The translations under genes and the position numbers were made by a program. Positions 38,366-48,135 of a stretch of DNA of 64,000 nt are shown piece after piece (position 1 is the stretch's first letter; each line of letters opens with the position of its first letter). Below the pieces are notes generated by a model. The model had not been told where the DNA came from, searched no databases, and worked only from the letters and a program-made list of their open reading frames with translations. The stretch is taken from positions 424,228 through 488,227 of the forward strand of contig NZ_LMID01000015.1 in the NCBI RefSeq assembly GCF_001428605.1. The letters run 5' to 3'. This stretch comes from Sphingomonas sp. Root720 (GTDB lineage Bacteria; Pseudomonadota; Alphaproteobacteria; Sphingomonadales; Sphingomonadaceae).

Positions 38366-39298
38366 ATGAGCGACGAGCAACGCCTGATCGAACGCCTGCG
38401 CGGGCTTGCGCGCCATCCCGCCGCACGCGGCCTCGCCGACGATGCGGCGGTGCTCCCCGCGCCGGTCGGCCGCGACCTGGTGTTCACCCACGACATGCTG
38501 GTCGAGGGCGTCCACTATCTGCCGGGCGACCCGGCCGGCGACGTCGCGTGGAAGCTGCTGGCGGTCAACCTGTCCGACCTCGCCGCCAAGGGGGCCGAGC
38601 CGCTCGGCGTGCTGATGGGCTTCGGCCTCTCCGGCGAGGCCGGATGGGACGCGGCCTTCGTCGACGGGCTCGGCCGTGCGCTCGACCATTTCGAGGTGCC
38701 GCTGCTCGGCGGCGACACCGTCGCCCAGCCGCGCGGGAATGCGCGCGTGCTCGGCCTGACCGCGATCGGCCAGGTCGCCGCCGGCGGCGCCCCCGACCGG
38801 CGCGGCGCCAGGGACGGCGACCTGCTGTTCCTGACCGGCCCGGTCGGCGACGCCGGGCTCGGCCTGAAGATCGCGCGGGGGGAGATCGAGGGGCCGCGCC
38901 GCCTGCTCAAGGCCTATCGACTGCCGATGCCACGCCTCGCCGAGGGCCGGGCGCTGGCGCCGCTCGCCCATGCCATGGCCGACGTCTCGGACGGGCTGTT
39001 GATCGACGTGGGCCGGATCGCCGACGCCTCGGGCCTCGCGGTGACGATCGATCTCGACGCGGTGCCGCTGTCGGACGAGGCGCGGCGCTTCGGCGCCGGC
39101 CGCGCCGCCCGGCTCGCCGCCGCGACGGCGGGGGACGATTACCAGCTGATCGCCGCGGTGCCGCCCGAAGCGGCCGCGGCGGCAGCGCGCCATGCGACCG
39201 CGATCGGACGGTTCGAGGCGGGTTCGGGCCTGCGCCTCCATGATCGCGACGGCGCGGTGCCCCCGCCCGGGACGCTCGGCTTCGAACATCGGCGCTAA
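38366..39298 (+). CDS. thiL: Thiamine-monophosphate kinase
   Basis: 310 residues; ATP-dependent last step to thiamine diphosphate. AIR-synthase-like fold: D-D-A-A-V-L near residue 26, LVEGVHY, NLSDLAAKGAEPLG, GGDT and the later DVSDGLLIDVGRIA and GDDYQLI. ATG 38366 follows GGGGAA. The next gene, hppA, is about 180 bases on and probably has its own promoter. Confidence 0.94.
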   Translation: MSDEQRLIERLRGLARHPAARGLADDAAVLPAPVGRDLVFTHDMLVEGVHYLPGDPAGDVAWKLLAVNLSDLAAKGAEPLGVLMGFGLSGEAGWDAAFVDGLGRALDHFEVPLLGGDTVAQPRGNARVLGLTAIGQVAAGGAPDRRGARDGDLLFLTGPVGDAGLGLKIARGEIEGPRRLLKAYRLPMPRLAEGRALAPLAHAMADVSDGLLIDVGRIADASGLAVTIDLDAVPLSDEARRFGAGRAARLAAATAGDDYQLIAAVPPEAAAAAARHATAIGRFEAGSGLRLHDRDGAVPPPGTLGFEHRR

Positions 39299-39477
39299 TC
39301 CGGCAAGTCACCGCGCCGGTCGGGAAGTATTGCTGCCCCTTTTAGTGTTCCGAGGCTACGGAAATTCGGCCTCTTGCGGCGGGCGAGCAACAAAGACATA
39401 CAAGGTCGCCACGTGTCGGGGGACAAAAAAGGGCGGAAAAGCTCGATCCCCGCGCTTTCAGAGCGAAGGGAGTCAGG

Positions 39478-41574
39478 ATGCTCATCATAGAAGTCGCGAT
39501 CGGCTGCGGCCTACTCGCCATATTATACGGGATTTTTACCAGCCGTCAGGTGCTGGCCGCATCGGCCGGCAATGAAAAGATGCAGGACATCGCATCGGCG
39601 ATTCAGGAGGGTGCCCGCGCCTATCTTGGCCGCCAGTACCGGACGATTGCGATCGTCGGGGTGGTGATGGCCGCGCTCATCGCCTATTTTCTTGGGCTGA
39701 CCTCGGCGGTCGGTTTCGTCATCGGCGCGGTGCTTTCGGGCGCGACCGGCTTCGTCGGCATGAACGTCTCGGTGAAGGCCAATGTGCGGACGGCGGAAGC
39801 CGCGCGCCACAGCCTGCAGAGCGGCCTGACGATGGCGTTCCGGGCCGGCGCGATCACCGGCCTGCTCGTGGTCGGGCTCGGCCTGCTGTCGATCTCGCTG
39901 TTCTTCTATTATCTGGTCGGCATCCGCGGCTATGACGCCAATGCCGGCGTCGTCATCGAAGCGCTCGTCGCGCTCGCCTTCGGCGCCTCGCTGATCTCGA
40001 TCTTCGCGCGTCTCGGCGGCGGCATCTTCACCAAGGCCGCCGACGTCGGCGCCGACCTGGTCGGCAAGGTCGAGGCGGGCATCCCCGAGGACGACCCCCG
40101 CAACCCCGCAACCATCGCGGACAATGTCGGCGACAATGTCGGCGACTGCGCCGGCATGGCGGCCGACCTGTTCGAGACCTATGTCGTGACGCTTGGCGTG
40201 ACGATGATCTCGATCGCCCATTTCGCCACGGGCACCGCCGAGGAAGTGCTGCGGCTGATGTCGCTGCCGCTGATCGTCGGCGGCGTCTGCATCATCACCT
40301 CGATCATCGGCACCTACATGGTCCGCCTGGGCTCCAGCCAGTCGATCATGGGCGCTCTCTACAAGGGCTTCTGGACCTCCGCGATCCTCGCCGTGCCGGC
40401 GATCTACCTCGTCACCCAATATACGCTGGGCGACATGACGGCGCCGGTCGCGGGTGCGACCTTCACCGGCATGGACATCTTCCTGTGCATGGTCATCGGC
40501 CTCGCCCTCACCGGCGCGCTGGTGTGGATCACCGAATATTATACCGGCACCAACTATCGCCCGGTCCGGTCGATCGCCAAGTCGTCCGAGACCGGCCATG
40601 GCACCAACGTGATCCAGGGCCTGGCGATCAGCCTCGAATCGACCGCGCTGCCGACGATCGCGATCGTCGTCGCGGTGGTCGCGGCCTATCAGCTCGCGGG
40701 CATTCTCGGCCTCGCCTTCGGCGCGACCGCGATGCTGGCGCTCGGCGGCATGGTCGTGGCGCTCGACGCGTATGGCCCGGTCACCGACAATGCAGGCGGC
40801 ATCGCCGAGATGGCGGGGCTCGACGACAGCGTGCGCGTCAGGACCGACGCGCTCGATGCCGTGGGCAACACCACCAAGGCGGTGACCAAGGGCTATGCGA
40901 TCGGTTCGGCAGCCCTGGCGGCGCTGGTGCTGTTCGGCGCCTATACCGCCGATCTGGGGCTGTACTTCCCCGACCTGCCGGTCGATTTCGGCCTGTCCAA
41001 CCCCTATGTGATCGTCGGGCTGCTGCTCGGCGCGCTGCTGCCGTACATCTTCGGCGCCTTCGGCATGACCGCCGTGGGCCGTGCCGCCGGCCAGGTGGTC
41101 GAGGACGTCCGCGCGCAGTTCCGCGACAATCCGGGCATCATGGAGGGCACCAGCCGGCCCAACTATGCGCGGACCGTCGATCTGGTCACCAAGGCGGCGA
41201 TCAAGGAGATGATCATCCCGTCGCTGCTGCCGGTGCTGGCGCCGATCCTGGTCTATTTCGCGATCACCGCGGTCGCCGGACAGGCACAGGGCTTCGCCGC
41301 GCTCGGCGCGCTGCTGCTCGGCGTGATCGTGTCGGGCCTGTTCGTCGCCATCTCGATGACCTCGGGCGGCGGCGCGTGGGACAATGCCAAGAAGTATATC
41401 GAGGACGGCAACCATGGCGGCAAGGGCTCGGACGCGCACAAGGCGGCCGTGACCGGCGACACCGTCGGCGATCCCTACAAGGACACCGCCGGCCCCGCCG
41501 TGAACCCGATGATCAAGATCACCAACATCGTCGCGCTGCTGCTGCTCGCGGCACTGGCCCACGCGGCGATGTAG
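39478..41574 (+). CDS. hppA: Membrane H+-translocating pyrophosphatase, K+-insensitive
   Basis: 698 residues with about 16 membrane helices; pumps protons with energy from pyrophosphate hydrolysis. The active-site acidic cluster is visible: [20 protein letters not shown] and [16 protein letters not shown]. In [10 protein letters not shown] the Lys after GNTT, instead of Ala, is the known marker of the K+-independent H+-pumping class. RBS AAGGGAG before ATG 39478. Confidence 0.96.
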   Translation: MLIIEVAIGCGLLAILYGIFTSRQVLAASAGNEKMQDIASAIQEGARAYLGRQYRTIAIVGVVMAALIAYFLGLTSAVGFVIGAVLSGATGFVGMNVSVKANVRTAEAARHSLQSGLTMAFRAGAITGLLVVGLGLLSISLFFYYLVGIRGYDANAGVVIEALVALAFGASLISIFARLGGGIFTKAADVGADLVGKVEAGIPEDDPRNPATIADNVGDNVGDCAGMAADLFETYVVTLGVTMISIAHFATGTAEEVLRLMSLPLIVGGVCIITSIIGTYMVRLGSSQSIMGALYKGFWTSAILAVPAIYLVTQYTLGDMTAPVAGATFTGMDIFLCMVIGLALTGALVWITEYYTGTNYRPVRSIAKSSETGHGTNVIQGLAISLESTALPTIAIVVAVVAAYQLAGILGLAFGATAMLALGGMVVALDAYGPVTDNAGGIAEMAGLDDSVRVRTDALDAVGNTTKAVTKGYAIGSAALAALVLFGAYTADLGLYFPDLPVDFGLSNPYVIVGLLLGALLPYIFGAFGMTAVGRAAGQVVEDVRAQFRDNPGIMEGTSRPNYARTVDLVTKAAIKEMIIPSLLPVLAPILVYFAITAVAGQAQGFAALGALLLGVIVSGLFVAISMTSGGGAWDNAKKYIEDGNHGGKGSDAHKAAVTGDTVGDPYKDTAGPAVNPMIKITNIVALLLLAALAHAAM

Positions 41575-41596
41575 GCCGATCGATCCACGACCCCTA

Positions 41597-41633
41597 GGCC
41601 CGTCCGGAGCGATCCGGGCGGGCCTTTCCTTTC
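41597..41633 (+). terminator. Intrinsic terminator of hppA
   Basis: Stem GGCCCGTCCGGA/TCCGGGCGGGCC with one G-T pair and a short loop, followed by TTTCCTTTCT, about 23 bases after the stop. Confidence 0.85.
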
Positions 41634-41683
41634 TAAGTGTAGCAGGTGCTTCAACCAGCGCGGCCGGATGCTATCAGGGGCGG

Positions 41684-42211
41684 ATGACGGGCAAGCGGAC
41701 AGGAAGCGGCTGGCGGCCGATGCGCCCGGGCGACATCGGTCCCGTGACGGCGATCTCGGACGCCGTCCATGGCGCGGCCTATACCGAAGCGCCGGCGGTC
41801 TATGCCGAACGGCTGGCGCTCCACCCGGCCGGCTGCCATGTCTTCGAGCATGACGGCGCGGTGGCCGGCTATCTTATCGCCCATCCCTGGCATCGCGACC
41901 GTCCGCCACCGCTCGACCGGCCGCTGGGCGCGATCCCGTCCGACGCCGACGGCTATTATCTCCACGACCTCGCCCTGCTGCCGTCGACGCGCGGCGCCGG
42001 CGCGGGCAAGGCCGGGCTGGCCCTCACGATTCGGCAGGCCGTAGCGGCCGGATTCGGCGACATCACCCTGGTGGCGGTCAACGGCGCCGACGGCTTCTGG
42101 GCGGCGCAGGGCTTCGCGCGCGTCGGCGGCGAGGGGCCGTCGCCCTATGGACCCGGTACGCTTCTTATGCGGCGCGAGGCCCTGGCGCAGGGCCCGCCAC
42201 CGCCGGAATGA
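41684..42211 (+). CDS. GNAT-family N-acetyltransferase
   Basis: 175 residues. The fold begins W-R-P-M-R-P-G-D-I-G-P-V; strand 4 (YYLHDLALLPSTRGAGAGKA) contains the acetyl-CoA pyrophosphate loop, here R-G-A-G-A-G-K. A GFWAAQGFARVG segment follows. Substrate unknown. Convergent with glnD. Confidence 0.85.
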   Translation: MTGKRTGSGWRPMRPGDIGPVTAISDAVHGAAYTEAPAVYAERLALHPAGCHVFEHDGAVAGYLIAHPWHRDRPPPLDRPLGAIPSDADGYYLHDLALLPSTRGAGAGKAGLALTIRQAVAAGFGDITLVAVNGADGFWAAQGFARVGGEGPSPYGPGTLLMRREALAQGPPPPE

Positions 42212-42256
42212 GGGTCGGGCAAAGGATCCGCGAAAGGCGGAATGCCGGGGCGGGGG

Positions 42257-45019
42257 TCAGGCCGCCTTGCGGGCCGGGGCGCCGGCCGCCGCGTCGACCA
42301 CCAGCCGTTCGAGGGTCTTCAGCCGCGCGCTGCTGGTGATCTTGTCGCCGGTCAGGTCGGCCACATAGAAGACATCGACCGCGCGCTCGCCATAGGTGGC
42401 GATGTGGGCCGAATGGATCATCACCTTCGCCTGGAAGAGCGCATGGGCAAGCGCGTAGAGCAGCGCCGGCCGGTCGCGGGCGTTGACCTCGATCACCGTG
42501 TAGCGGTTCGACGCGCGGTTATCGATCAGCGCGGCGGGCTCGATCGAGAAGGCGTCGGCGCGCGGTCGGGCGAGCGGCTTGGCGAGGAGCTTGTCCGCCA
42601 TGCGGCTGCGGTTGGCGAGCGCGTCCTCGATCGCGATGCTCAGACGCTTCATCCGGTCGTCGCCTTCGAAGGGCTGGCCGAACGGGTCCTGCACCAGCAG
42701 ATTGTCGATCGCCATGCCGTCGCGCGTCGTGTGGATGCGCGCGTCGATCACGCTGGCGCCGGCGAGGTGGATCGCGCCCGCGATCCGGTAGAACAGCCCC
42801 GGATGGTCGCCCGCATAGATGCTGACCAGCGTCGCGCCGCGATCGGGATCGGGAGAGGCAGTGATCGACAGCGGCCTGTCGCCGGCATCGGCGGCCTCGA
42901 TCAGCCGGGCGTTGCCCTCGAGGATGTCGACGCTTTCGGCGACCCAATAGGCTTCGGGGAAGCGCGCGACATATCGGCCGAAGCGATCGTCGTCCCAGCC
43001 GAGCCGCTCGCGCAGCTGCGCCTGCTTGGCGCTGATCCGCTCGCGCCGCCCGGTCTGCTTGTGGCCGAGCCGCAGCACCTCCTCCGCCGCTACGTAGAGG
43101 TCGCCGAGCAGCTGGCGTTTCCAGCTGTTCCACACCCCCGGCCCGACCGCACGGATATCGACGATCGTCAGGCAGAACAGCAGGCGGAGCCGCTCCGGGC
43201 TCTGCACCCGCTCGGCGAAGTCGAGGATCGTCTTGAAGTCGGACAGGTCGCGCTTGAACGCGGTGTCGGACATGACGAGGTGATAGCGCACCAGCCAGGA
43301 GACCGTCTCGGTCTCGGCCGGGGTCAGCCCGAAGCGCGGGCAGAGCTTCTCCGCCACCTCGGCGCCGAGGACGCTATGGTCGCCGCCGCGTCCCTTGGCG
43401 ATGTCGTGCAGCAGCACCGCGACGTAGAGGACCCGCCGCTGGACCAGTCCCGGCATGATCTTCGACGAGAGCGGATGATCGTCCTTCAGCGCGCCCTTCT
43501 CGATCTGGCTGAGCAGGCCGATCGCGCGGATCGAATGCTCGTCGACCGTGTAATGATGGTACATGTCGAACTGCATCTGCGCCACGACCCGGCCGAAGTC
43601 GGGGACGAAGCGCCCGAACACGCCCGCCTCGTTCATCCAGCGCAGCACCGTTTCCGGCGTGTTGTGCGATGTCAGCACGTCCATGAACAAGGCGTTGGCG
43701 CGCGGATCGCGGCGGACGCCGTTGTCGATCAGCCGGGCGTCGCGCCCCGCCGCGCGCATCGCCAGCGGATGGATCTCGAGGCCGTGCCGGTCGGCGATCG
43801 CGAACATCTGGAGCAGCCGCACCGGATCCTGCGCGAAGAAGTCGTCGGTCGGGATCGCCAGCCGCCCGCGATCGAGCACGAAGCCTTCCAGCTTGGTAGG
43901 CTTGCGGCGCAGCGTGGGCAGGCCGAAGCGGCGGCCGCGCGTCGCGAAGGTCTCGTCGATATGCGCCAGGAAGATCGCGGTCAGGTCGCCGACGCGCTTC
44001 GCGGTCAGAAAATAATGCTGCATGAAGCGCTCGACCGCCGACTTGCCGGGCCGCTCGGCATAGCGCAGCCGCCGGGCGATCTCGGGCTGGACGTCGAAGG
44101 TCAGCCGCTCCTCGGGCCGTCCCGCGACGATGTGGAGGTGGCAGCGCACCGCCCAGAGGAAATTCTCGGCCTTCTGGAACTGGCGGAGCTCGGCCCGGGT
44201 CAGCAGCCCCTTGTCGACCAGTTCGGGTACCGACTGGACCTGGTAGACATATTTGCCGATCCAGAAGAGCGTGTGGAGGTCGCGCAGGCCGCCCTTGCCC
44301 TCCTTGAGGTTGGGCTCGACGACGTAGCGGCTGTCGCCCATCCGCCTGTGGCGCTCGTTGCGCTCGGCCAGCTTCTCGATGACGAAGGTCTTCGCAGTGC
44401 CGCTCACCACGTCGCGCCGGAACACCGTGCTCGCCTCGTCGTACAGTGCCTCGTCGCCCCAGACGAAGCGCCCCTCGAGCAGCGCGGTGCGGATGGTGAG
44501 GTCGCTCTTCGCCATGCGGATCATGTCGTCGAGCGAGCGGCTCGAATGGCCGACCTTCAGCCCCAGGTCCCACATCGAATAGAGCATCGATTCGATGACC
44601 TGCTCTGACCAGCTCGTCTGCTTCCACGGGGTGAGGAAGGCGATGTCGACGTCCGAATGCAGCGCCATCTCGCCGCGCCCATAGCCGCCCACCGCGAGCA
44701 GGGTCAGCCGCTCGGCGGCGGAGGGGTTGTTGTTCGGGTAGAGCCGCTCGACCGTGAAGTCGTAGATCAGTCGCACGATCTGGTCGGTCAGGAAGGCGTA
44801 GGCCGCCGCAGTTTCCGATCCCCGGGTCGGCTGCTCGGCCAGCCGCCGGGCGATCTCGCACCGCGCGGTGTCGAGCGCCGCCTTCAGGATCGCGGTGCCG
44901 CCGGCGCGCAACGCCGCCGCGTCGCTGCTGCCCGGCAGCAGCCCGGCCAGCGCATCGGCGACCATCCGCCGATCGATGATCGCGCGGCGCTGCGGCAGCA
45001 GGTCGAACTTGGTGGCCAT
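42257..45019 (-). CDS. glnD: Bifunctional [protein-PII] uridylyltransferase/uridylyl-removing enzyme
   Basis: 920 residues; senses glutamine and modifies PII proteins to set nitrogen assimilation. The nucleotidyltransferase domain has GGYGRGEMALHSDVD, the HD domain VLLHDIAKGRGGDHS, and two C-terminal ACT domains (LVSIYAGDHPGLFYRIAGA and VIEVNARDRPALLYALAHA). ATG 45019 (MATKFDLLPQRR) is the family start. The frame is open upstream only because it runs through a REP pair. Confidence 0.96.
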   Translation of the reverse strand: MATKFDLLPQRRAIIDRRMVADALAGLLPGSSDAAALRAGGTAILKAALDTARCEIARRLAEQPTRGSETAAAYAFLTDQIVRLIYDFTVERLYPNNNPSAAERLTLLAVGGYGRGEMALHSDVDIAFLTPWKQTSWSEQVIESMLYSMWDLGLKVGHSSRSLDDMIRMAKSDLTIRTALLEGRFVWGDEALYDEASTVFRRDVVSGTAKTFVIEKLAERNERHRRMGDSRYVVEPNLKEGKGGLRDLHTLFWIGKYVYQVQSVPELVDKGLLTRAELRQFQKAENFLWAVRCHLHIVAGRPEERLTFDVQPEIARRLRYAERPGKSAVERFMQHYFLTAKRVGDLTAIFLAHIDETFATRGRRFGLPTLRRKPTKLEGFVLDRGRLAIPTDDFFAQDPVRLLQMFAIADRHGLEIHPLAMRAAGRDARLIDNGVRRDPRANALFMDVLTSHNTPETVLRWMNEAGVFGRFVPDFGRVVAQMQFDMYHHYTVDEHSIRAIGLLSQIEKGALKDDHPLSSKIMPGLVQRRVLYVAVLLHDIAKGRGGDHSVLGAEVAEKLCPRFGLTPAETETVSWLVRYHLVMSDTAFKRDLSDFKTILDFAERVQSPERLRLLFCLTIVDIRAVGPGVWNSWKRQLLGDLYVAAEEVLRLGHKQTGRRERISAKQAQLRERLGWDDDRFGRYVARFPEAYWVAESVDILEGNARLIEAADAGDRPLSITASPDPDRGATLVSIYAGDHPGLFYRIAGAIHLAGASVIDARIHTTRDGMAIDNLLVQDPFGQPFEGDDRMKRLSIAIEDALANRSRMADKLLAKPLARPRADAFSIEPAALIDNRASNRYTVIEVNARDRPALLYALAHALFQAKVMIHSAHIATYGERAVDVFYVADLTGDKITSSARLKTLERLVVDAAAGAPARKAA

Positions 45020-45079
45020 GTCCGCCACATAGGGACGAATGGGGGAAAGAGCTAGATTCCGATCAAGCCGGTGATCTTC

Positions 45080-45176
45080 CGTCATTCCGACGAACGTCGG
45101 GATCCCCCTGCCTCGTCCGCGTCTCGAAGCGACCGTGAAGACGAAGACGCGAGATCCCGGCTTTCGCCGGGATGAC
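45080..45176. repeat. Composite REP element upstream of glnD
   Basis: A forward unit GTCATTCCGACGAACGTCGG (45080-45104) and an inverted unit GAGATCCCGGCTTTCGCCGG (45150-45176), about 45 bases apart, between glnD and the small zinc-motif gene. Confidence 0.75.
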
Positions 45177-45190
45177 GACCGAAGAGGCAA

Positions 45191-45460
45191 TTAGGCGACG
45201 ACGCCGCAATGGCGACATTGCCGCCGGTCGCGCCGCACCGGTTCGAGACAGGCGTCGCACAATTCCATGGCCTCGCGATCGAGCGGCGGGCCATCGCGGC
45301 AGACCGGCGGCAGGGCGAGCAGCAGCAGCGGCGCGAGCGGACCTGCGGCCAGCGCGGCGAACAGCCAGAGCAGCGGGTTGCGATCGCGGCCCATCGCGAA
45401 GGTCATCGTGCCGACGGCGCTGCCGCCCCAGAGCAGCAGGAGCGCCTGTTCGCTCAGCAT
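45191..45460 (-). CDS. Small membrane protein with C-terminal Cys-pair motif
   Basis: 89 residues: two hydrophobic stretches (about 7-23 and 29-50), then a tail with CDAC and CRHC, a zinc-ribbon-like four-Cys arrangement. No family named. It overlaps the preceding 77-codon gene by seven bases, making it the third gene of the DUF983 operon. The stop lies just beyond a REP unit. Confidence 0.65.
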   Translation of the reverse strand: MLSEQALLLLWGGSAVGTMTFAMGRDRNPLLWLFAALAAGPLAPLLLLALPPVCRDGPPLDREAMELCDACLEPVRRDRRQCRHCGVVA

Positions 45461-45687
45461 TCCTCGCCGGCGAGCCGGCGGCCGTTCCTCAGCTTCGCCG
45501 GCTGAGACGGCGGCGACGCGGCCCCGGCCGCGAGGATGCCGAGCAGAGCGAGCGCGGTGCGGACTTCCGAGAAATCGTCTCCCTCGCCAGCCAGCACCAT
45601 CGCCGCCTCGCGGTGATAGCCCTGTTGGGCGAGCAGCTTCGCCGCCGCCGCACGCGCGGCGCGCAGGTCGTCGGGGTCCGGTGTCAT
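45454..45687 (-). CDS. 77-residue hypothetical protein
   Basis: A frame from ATG 45687 giving MTPDPDDLRAARAAAAKLLAQ and ending RNGRRLAGEEC; helical, no membrane segment, no family recognised. It was accepted because the start overlaps the DUF983 stop (ATGA) and the end overlaps the next start, a tightly coupled three-gene layout with no other frame filling the space. Confidence 0.55.
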   Translation of the reverse strand: MTPDPDDLRAARAAAAKLLAQQGYHREAAMVLAGEGDDFSEVRTALALLGILAAGAASPPSQPAKLRNGRRLAGEEC

Positions 45688-46142
45688 TGCCAGGGCCGCT
45701 TCGGGGGCATCACCCGCGGTCCGTCCGCGCCATAAGGGCTCCAGGGCCGGCTGATCTGCCCCTCGCCCGCCTTGAAGAAATATTGGCTGCACACCAGCCA
45801 GCCCTTGAGCGGGCGCAGCGGCAGCACGCAGGTGGCGAGCAGCATCGGCCCGGTGACGAGCAGCTGGGTGAGCAGCGAGGCGCTGGCATAGATTTCCAGC
45901 AGCAGCGCGAAGGTGACCGCGGGCACGCAGCCGAAGCAGATCACGAAGAAGGCGGGGCCGTCGGCGGGATCGGCGAAGTCGTAGCTGAGGCCGCAATGAT
46001 CGCAGCCGTCGGCAAGCTTGAGGAAACCCTTGAACAGGCGTCCTTCGCCGCAGCGCGGGCAGCGGCCGCGGATGCCGGTGCGGATCGGCTCAAGCCTGGG
46101 CCATTCCTTTTCGATCGCGGCGGGGACGGTGATGTCGGCCAT
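45684..46142 (-). CDS. DUF983 family protein
   Basis: 152 residues. It has an N-terminal zinc motif (RCPRCGEGRLF then DGCDHCGL), D-F-A-D-P-A-D-G-P-A-F-F and two membrane helices (about 65-85 and 92-110). Family members often lie near cytochrome oxidase genes, but function is not established. AGGAG precedes ATG 46142. Divergent from the MocR regulator, sharing an 82-base promoter region with an inverted repeat. Confidence 0.88.
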   Translation of the reverse strand: MADITVPAAIEKEWPRLEPIRTGIRGRCPRCGEGRLFKGFLKLADGCDHCGLSYDFADPADGPAFFVICFGCVPAVTFALLLEIYASASLLTQLLVTGPMLLATCVLPLRPLKGWLVCSQYFFKAGEGQISRPWSPYGADGPRVMPPKRPWQ

Positions 46143-46181
46143 GACGCAACTCCTGCGAAGCTCTTGCCCCGCAGATAGAAG

Positions 46182-46208
46182 TATGTATGGCTGAAACAAC
46201 CATACATA
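46182..46208. promoter_or_regulatory. 9+9 inverted repeat operator between DUF983 and MocR genes
   Basis: TATGTATGG at 46182-46190 and CCATACATA at 46200-46208 are perfect inverted halves with a 9-base spacer. It lies in the intergenic region of two divergent genes, 16 bases before the regulator start. Most simply it is the binding site of the adjacent MocR-type regulator, controlling itself and perhaps the DUF983 operon. Confidence 0.7.
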
Positions 46209-46224
46209 ATCACCGGCACCCTCC

Positions 46225-47586
46225 ATGCAAAGCTGGCTCGACCATCTCTCCGACCGCCCCGGCCCCAAATATCTCGCCATCGCCAACGCGATCGACCATG
46301 CGGTGCGGACCGGCGCGCTACGCCCCGGCGAGCGGCTGCCGCCGCAGCGCGAACTGGCGCGCGAATTGGGCGTCGACCTGACCACCGTCACCCGCGCCTA
46401 CGGCCTCGCCCGCGATGCCGGGCTGATCGAGGGGGCGGGGCGGCTCGGCTCCTACGTCCGCAACGCCGCCGGGCTGCCGCTTGCGGACCTGACCGGCGAT
46501 TCGGGGATGATCATGCCGCCCCAGCCCGGCTTTGCGCTGCTGGGCCAGGCGATCCGCGACGGCATGTCCAGCCTGCTGCGTGCCGGCGGCCAGTCGCCCC
46601 TGCTCCAGTATCAGCCGAGCGGCGGCGCGCTGCGCGACCGGCGGGAAGCCGCCGCCGCGCTCGGCGCGCGCGGCATGGCGACGACCGAGGACCAGGCGAT
46701 CGTCACCACCGGCGGGCAGAATGCGCTCCATGCGATCGTCGGCACGATGTTCGCGCCCGGCGACGTCATCTGCGCGGGCCGGTCGACCTATCCCGGCCTG
46801 CTCGCGCTCGCCCGCCGCTTCCGCCTGGCGGTGCGCGCGATCCCGGGCGACGGCGACGGGCTCGATCCCGACGCGGTCCAGGCGGCGGCGCTGGCCGGAG
46901 CGAAAGCGGTCTATGTCGTGCCGACCAACGACAATCCGACCACCGCGACGCTCGACCTCGAACGGCGGCTCTGGCTGGCGGCGATCGTGCGCCGCCACGG
47001 CCTCACCCTGATCGAGGACGACGCCTATGGGCAGTTGCCCGCCGCGCCTCTGCCGCCGCTCGCCGCCTTCGCGCCCGAATGCAGCTGGCATGTCGCCAGC
47101 GTCGCCAAGATCGTCTCGCCGGTGCTGCGGGTCGCGCATGTCCGGGCGCCCTCGGTGAAGGCGGGCCGGCGGCTGGTGGACGATATCGCCGAGACTTCGG
47201 TGATGGCTCCGCCGCTCAACGCCGCGCTCGTCACCCACTGGCTGCGCGAGGGGGTGTTCGCCGATCTCGTCGCGCGGGTGCGGGCCGAGGGGGTGGCGCG
47301 GCAGCGGCTGGTCGCGCCGCTGCTGGCCGGGCTCGACCATGCAGCCCATCCCGAAGGCTATCATATCTGGCTGCGGCTCGCCGACAAGGCGCCGTCCCCG
47401 GCCGAGCTCGCGTCGCGGCTGAGCCCGCTCGGCCTGTCGATCGTCCCCGGCGAACGCTTCGCGGTCGATCCGGCCGCCGCCGAACGCGCGGTCCGCATCT
47501 CGATCGGCGGCGCGATCGGCCATGAGGGGCTCGCCCGCGCCTTCGCGGGGCTGCGAACGCTGGTCGGCGCGCCGCCGGCCGGCTAG
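46225..47586 (+). CDS. MocR-type GntR/aminotransferase-like transcriptional regulator
   Basis: 453 residues. An N-terminal GntR winged helix-turn-helix (K-Y-L-A-I-A-N-A-I, R-L-P-P-Q-R-E-L-A-R-E-L-G-V) of about 75 residues is fused to a fold-type I aminotransferase domain. That domain has V-V-P-T-N-D-N-P-T and the PLP-binding Lys in HVASVAKIVSP. MocR proteins use bound PLP and an amine ligand to switch transcription; the ligand is unknown here. Divergent from DUF983. Confidence 0.92.
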   Translation: MQSWLDHLSDRPGPKYLAIANAIDHAVRTGALRPGERLPPQRELARELGVDLTTVTRAYGLARDAGLIEGAGRLGSYVRNAAGLPLADLTGDSGMIMPPQPGFALLGQAIRDGMSSLLRAGGQSPLLQYQPSGGALRDRREAAAALGARGMATTEDQAIVTTGGQNALHAIVGTMFAPGDVICAGRSTYPGLLALARRFRLAVRAIPGDGDGLDPDAVQAAALAGAKAVYVVPTNDNPTTATLDLERRLWLAAIVRRHGLTLIEDDAYGQLPAAPLPPLAAFAPECSWHVASVAKIVSPVLRVAHVRAPSVKAGRRLVDDIAETSVMAPPLNAALVTHWLREGVFADLVARVRAEGVARQRLVAPLLAGLDHAAHPEGYHIWLRLADKAPSPAELASRLSPLGLSIVPGERFAVDPAAAERAVRISIGGAIGHEGLARAFAGLRTLVGAPPAG

Positions 47587-47597
47587 AACGGCTTCGA

Positions 47598-47617
47598 GGC
47601 AGATGGAAACATCTGCC
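47598..47617 (+). other. Perfect GAAA-loop hairpin after the MocR gene
   Basis: GGCAGATG-GAAA-CATCTGCC: an eight-pair stem closed by a GNRA tetraloop, 12 bases after the stop codon. No T run follows, so intrinsic termination is doubtful; an mRNA 3'-end stabiliser is equally possible. Confidence 0.5.
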
Positions 47618-47688
47618 GACTCGGAAATCGCGGTAAAGCAACACGCTAGAGCGCATCACGGATCACGACGAACGGATTCGACCTGACC

Positions 47689-48117
47689 ATGTCCTCGCTC
47701 CCACCCCTGCAATTCGACCTCGACGGGCTCGCCGCCTTCATCGACGAATCCTTTCCCGCCAGGGCACGGCCGGCGCTCGGTCGGCTCGTCACGATCGCCC
47801 CCGGCCATGCCCGGCTGCTGCTCGAGCCCGACGAGGACATGGTCCGGCCGGGCGGCATCGTGTCGGGTCCGGTGCTGATGGGGCTGGTCGACGTCGCCGC
47901 CTGGGCGGCGGTGCTCGCCCATGTCGGGCCGGTGGCGATGGCGGTGACGCACAGCCTGAACATGGCCTTCCTGCGCGCCTGCGCGGTGGCGCCGGTGACC
48001 GCCGACGCCCGCCTGCTCCGGCTCGGCCGCCGCCTCGCGACGATCGACGTGCGGCTCTGGCAGGAGAGCGAGGACCGGCTCGTCGCCCAGTCCACGGTCG
48101 GCTACGCGCTGCCCTGA
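47689..48117 (+). CDS. PaaI-type hot-dog thioesterase
   Basis: 142 residues of hot-dog fold: M-V-R-P-G-G-I-V-S-G-P-V-L-M-G-L-V-D-V-A (the helix following a Gly-rich turn), then T-H-S-L-N-M-A-F-L-R. It would hydrolyse an acyl- or aryl-CoA; substrate unknown. Convergent with the frameshifted gene to the right. Confidence 0.82.
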   Translation: MSSLPPLQFDLDGLAAFIDESFPARARPALGRLVTIAPGHARLLLEPDEDMVRPGGIVSGPVLMGLVDVAAWAAVLAHVGPVAMAVTHSLNMAFLRACAVAPVTADARLLRLGRRLATIDVRLWQESEDRLVAQSTVGYALP

Positions 48118-48135
48118 AGCCGGGGCCGGGCGCCG

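Noticed and set aside
42257-45190. Longer GlnD starting at 45190
   Set aside because: The extra 57 codons are translated REP DNA; the family N terminus begins at ATG 45019.
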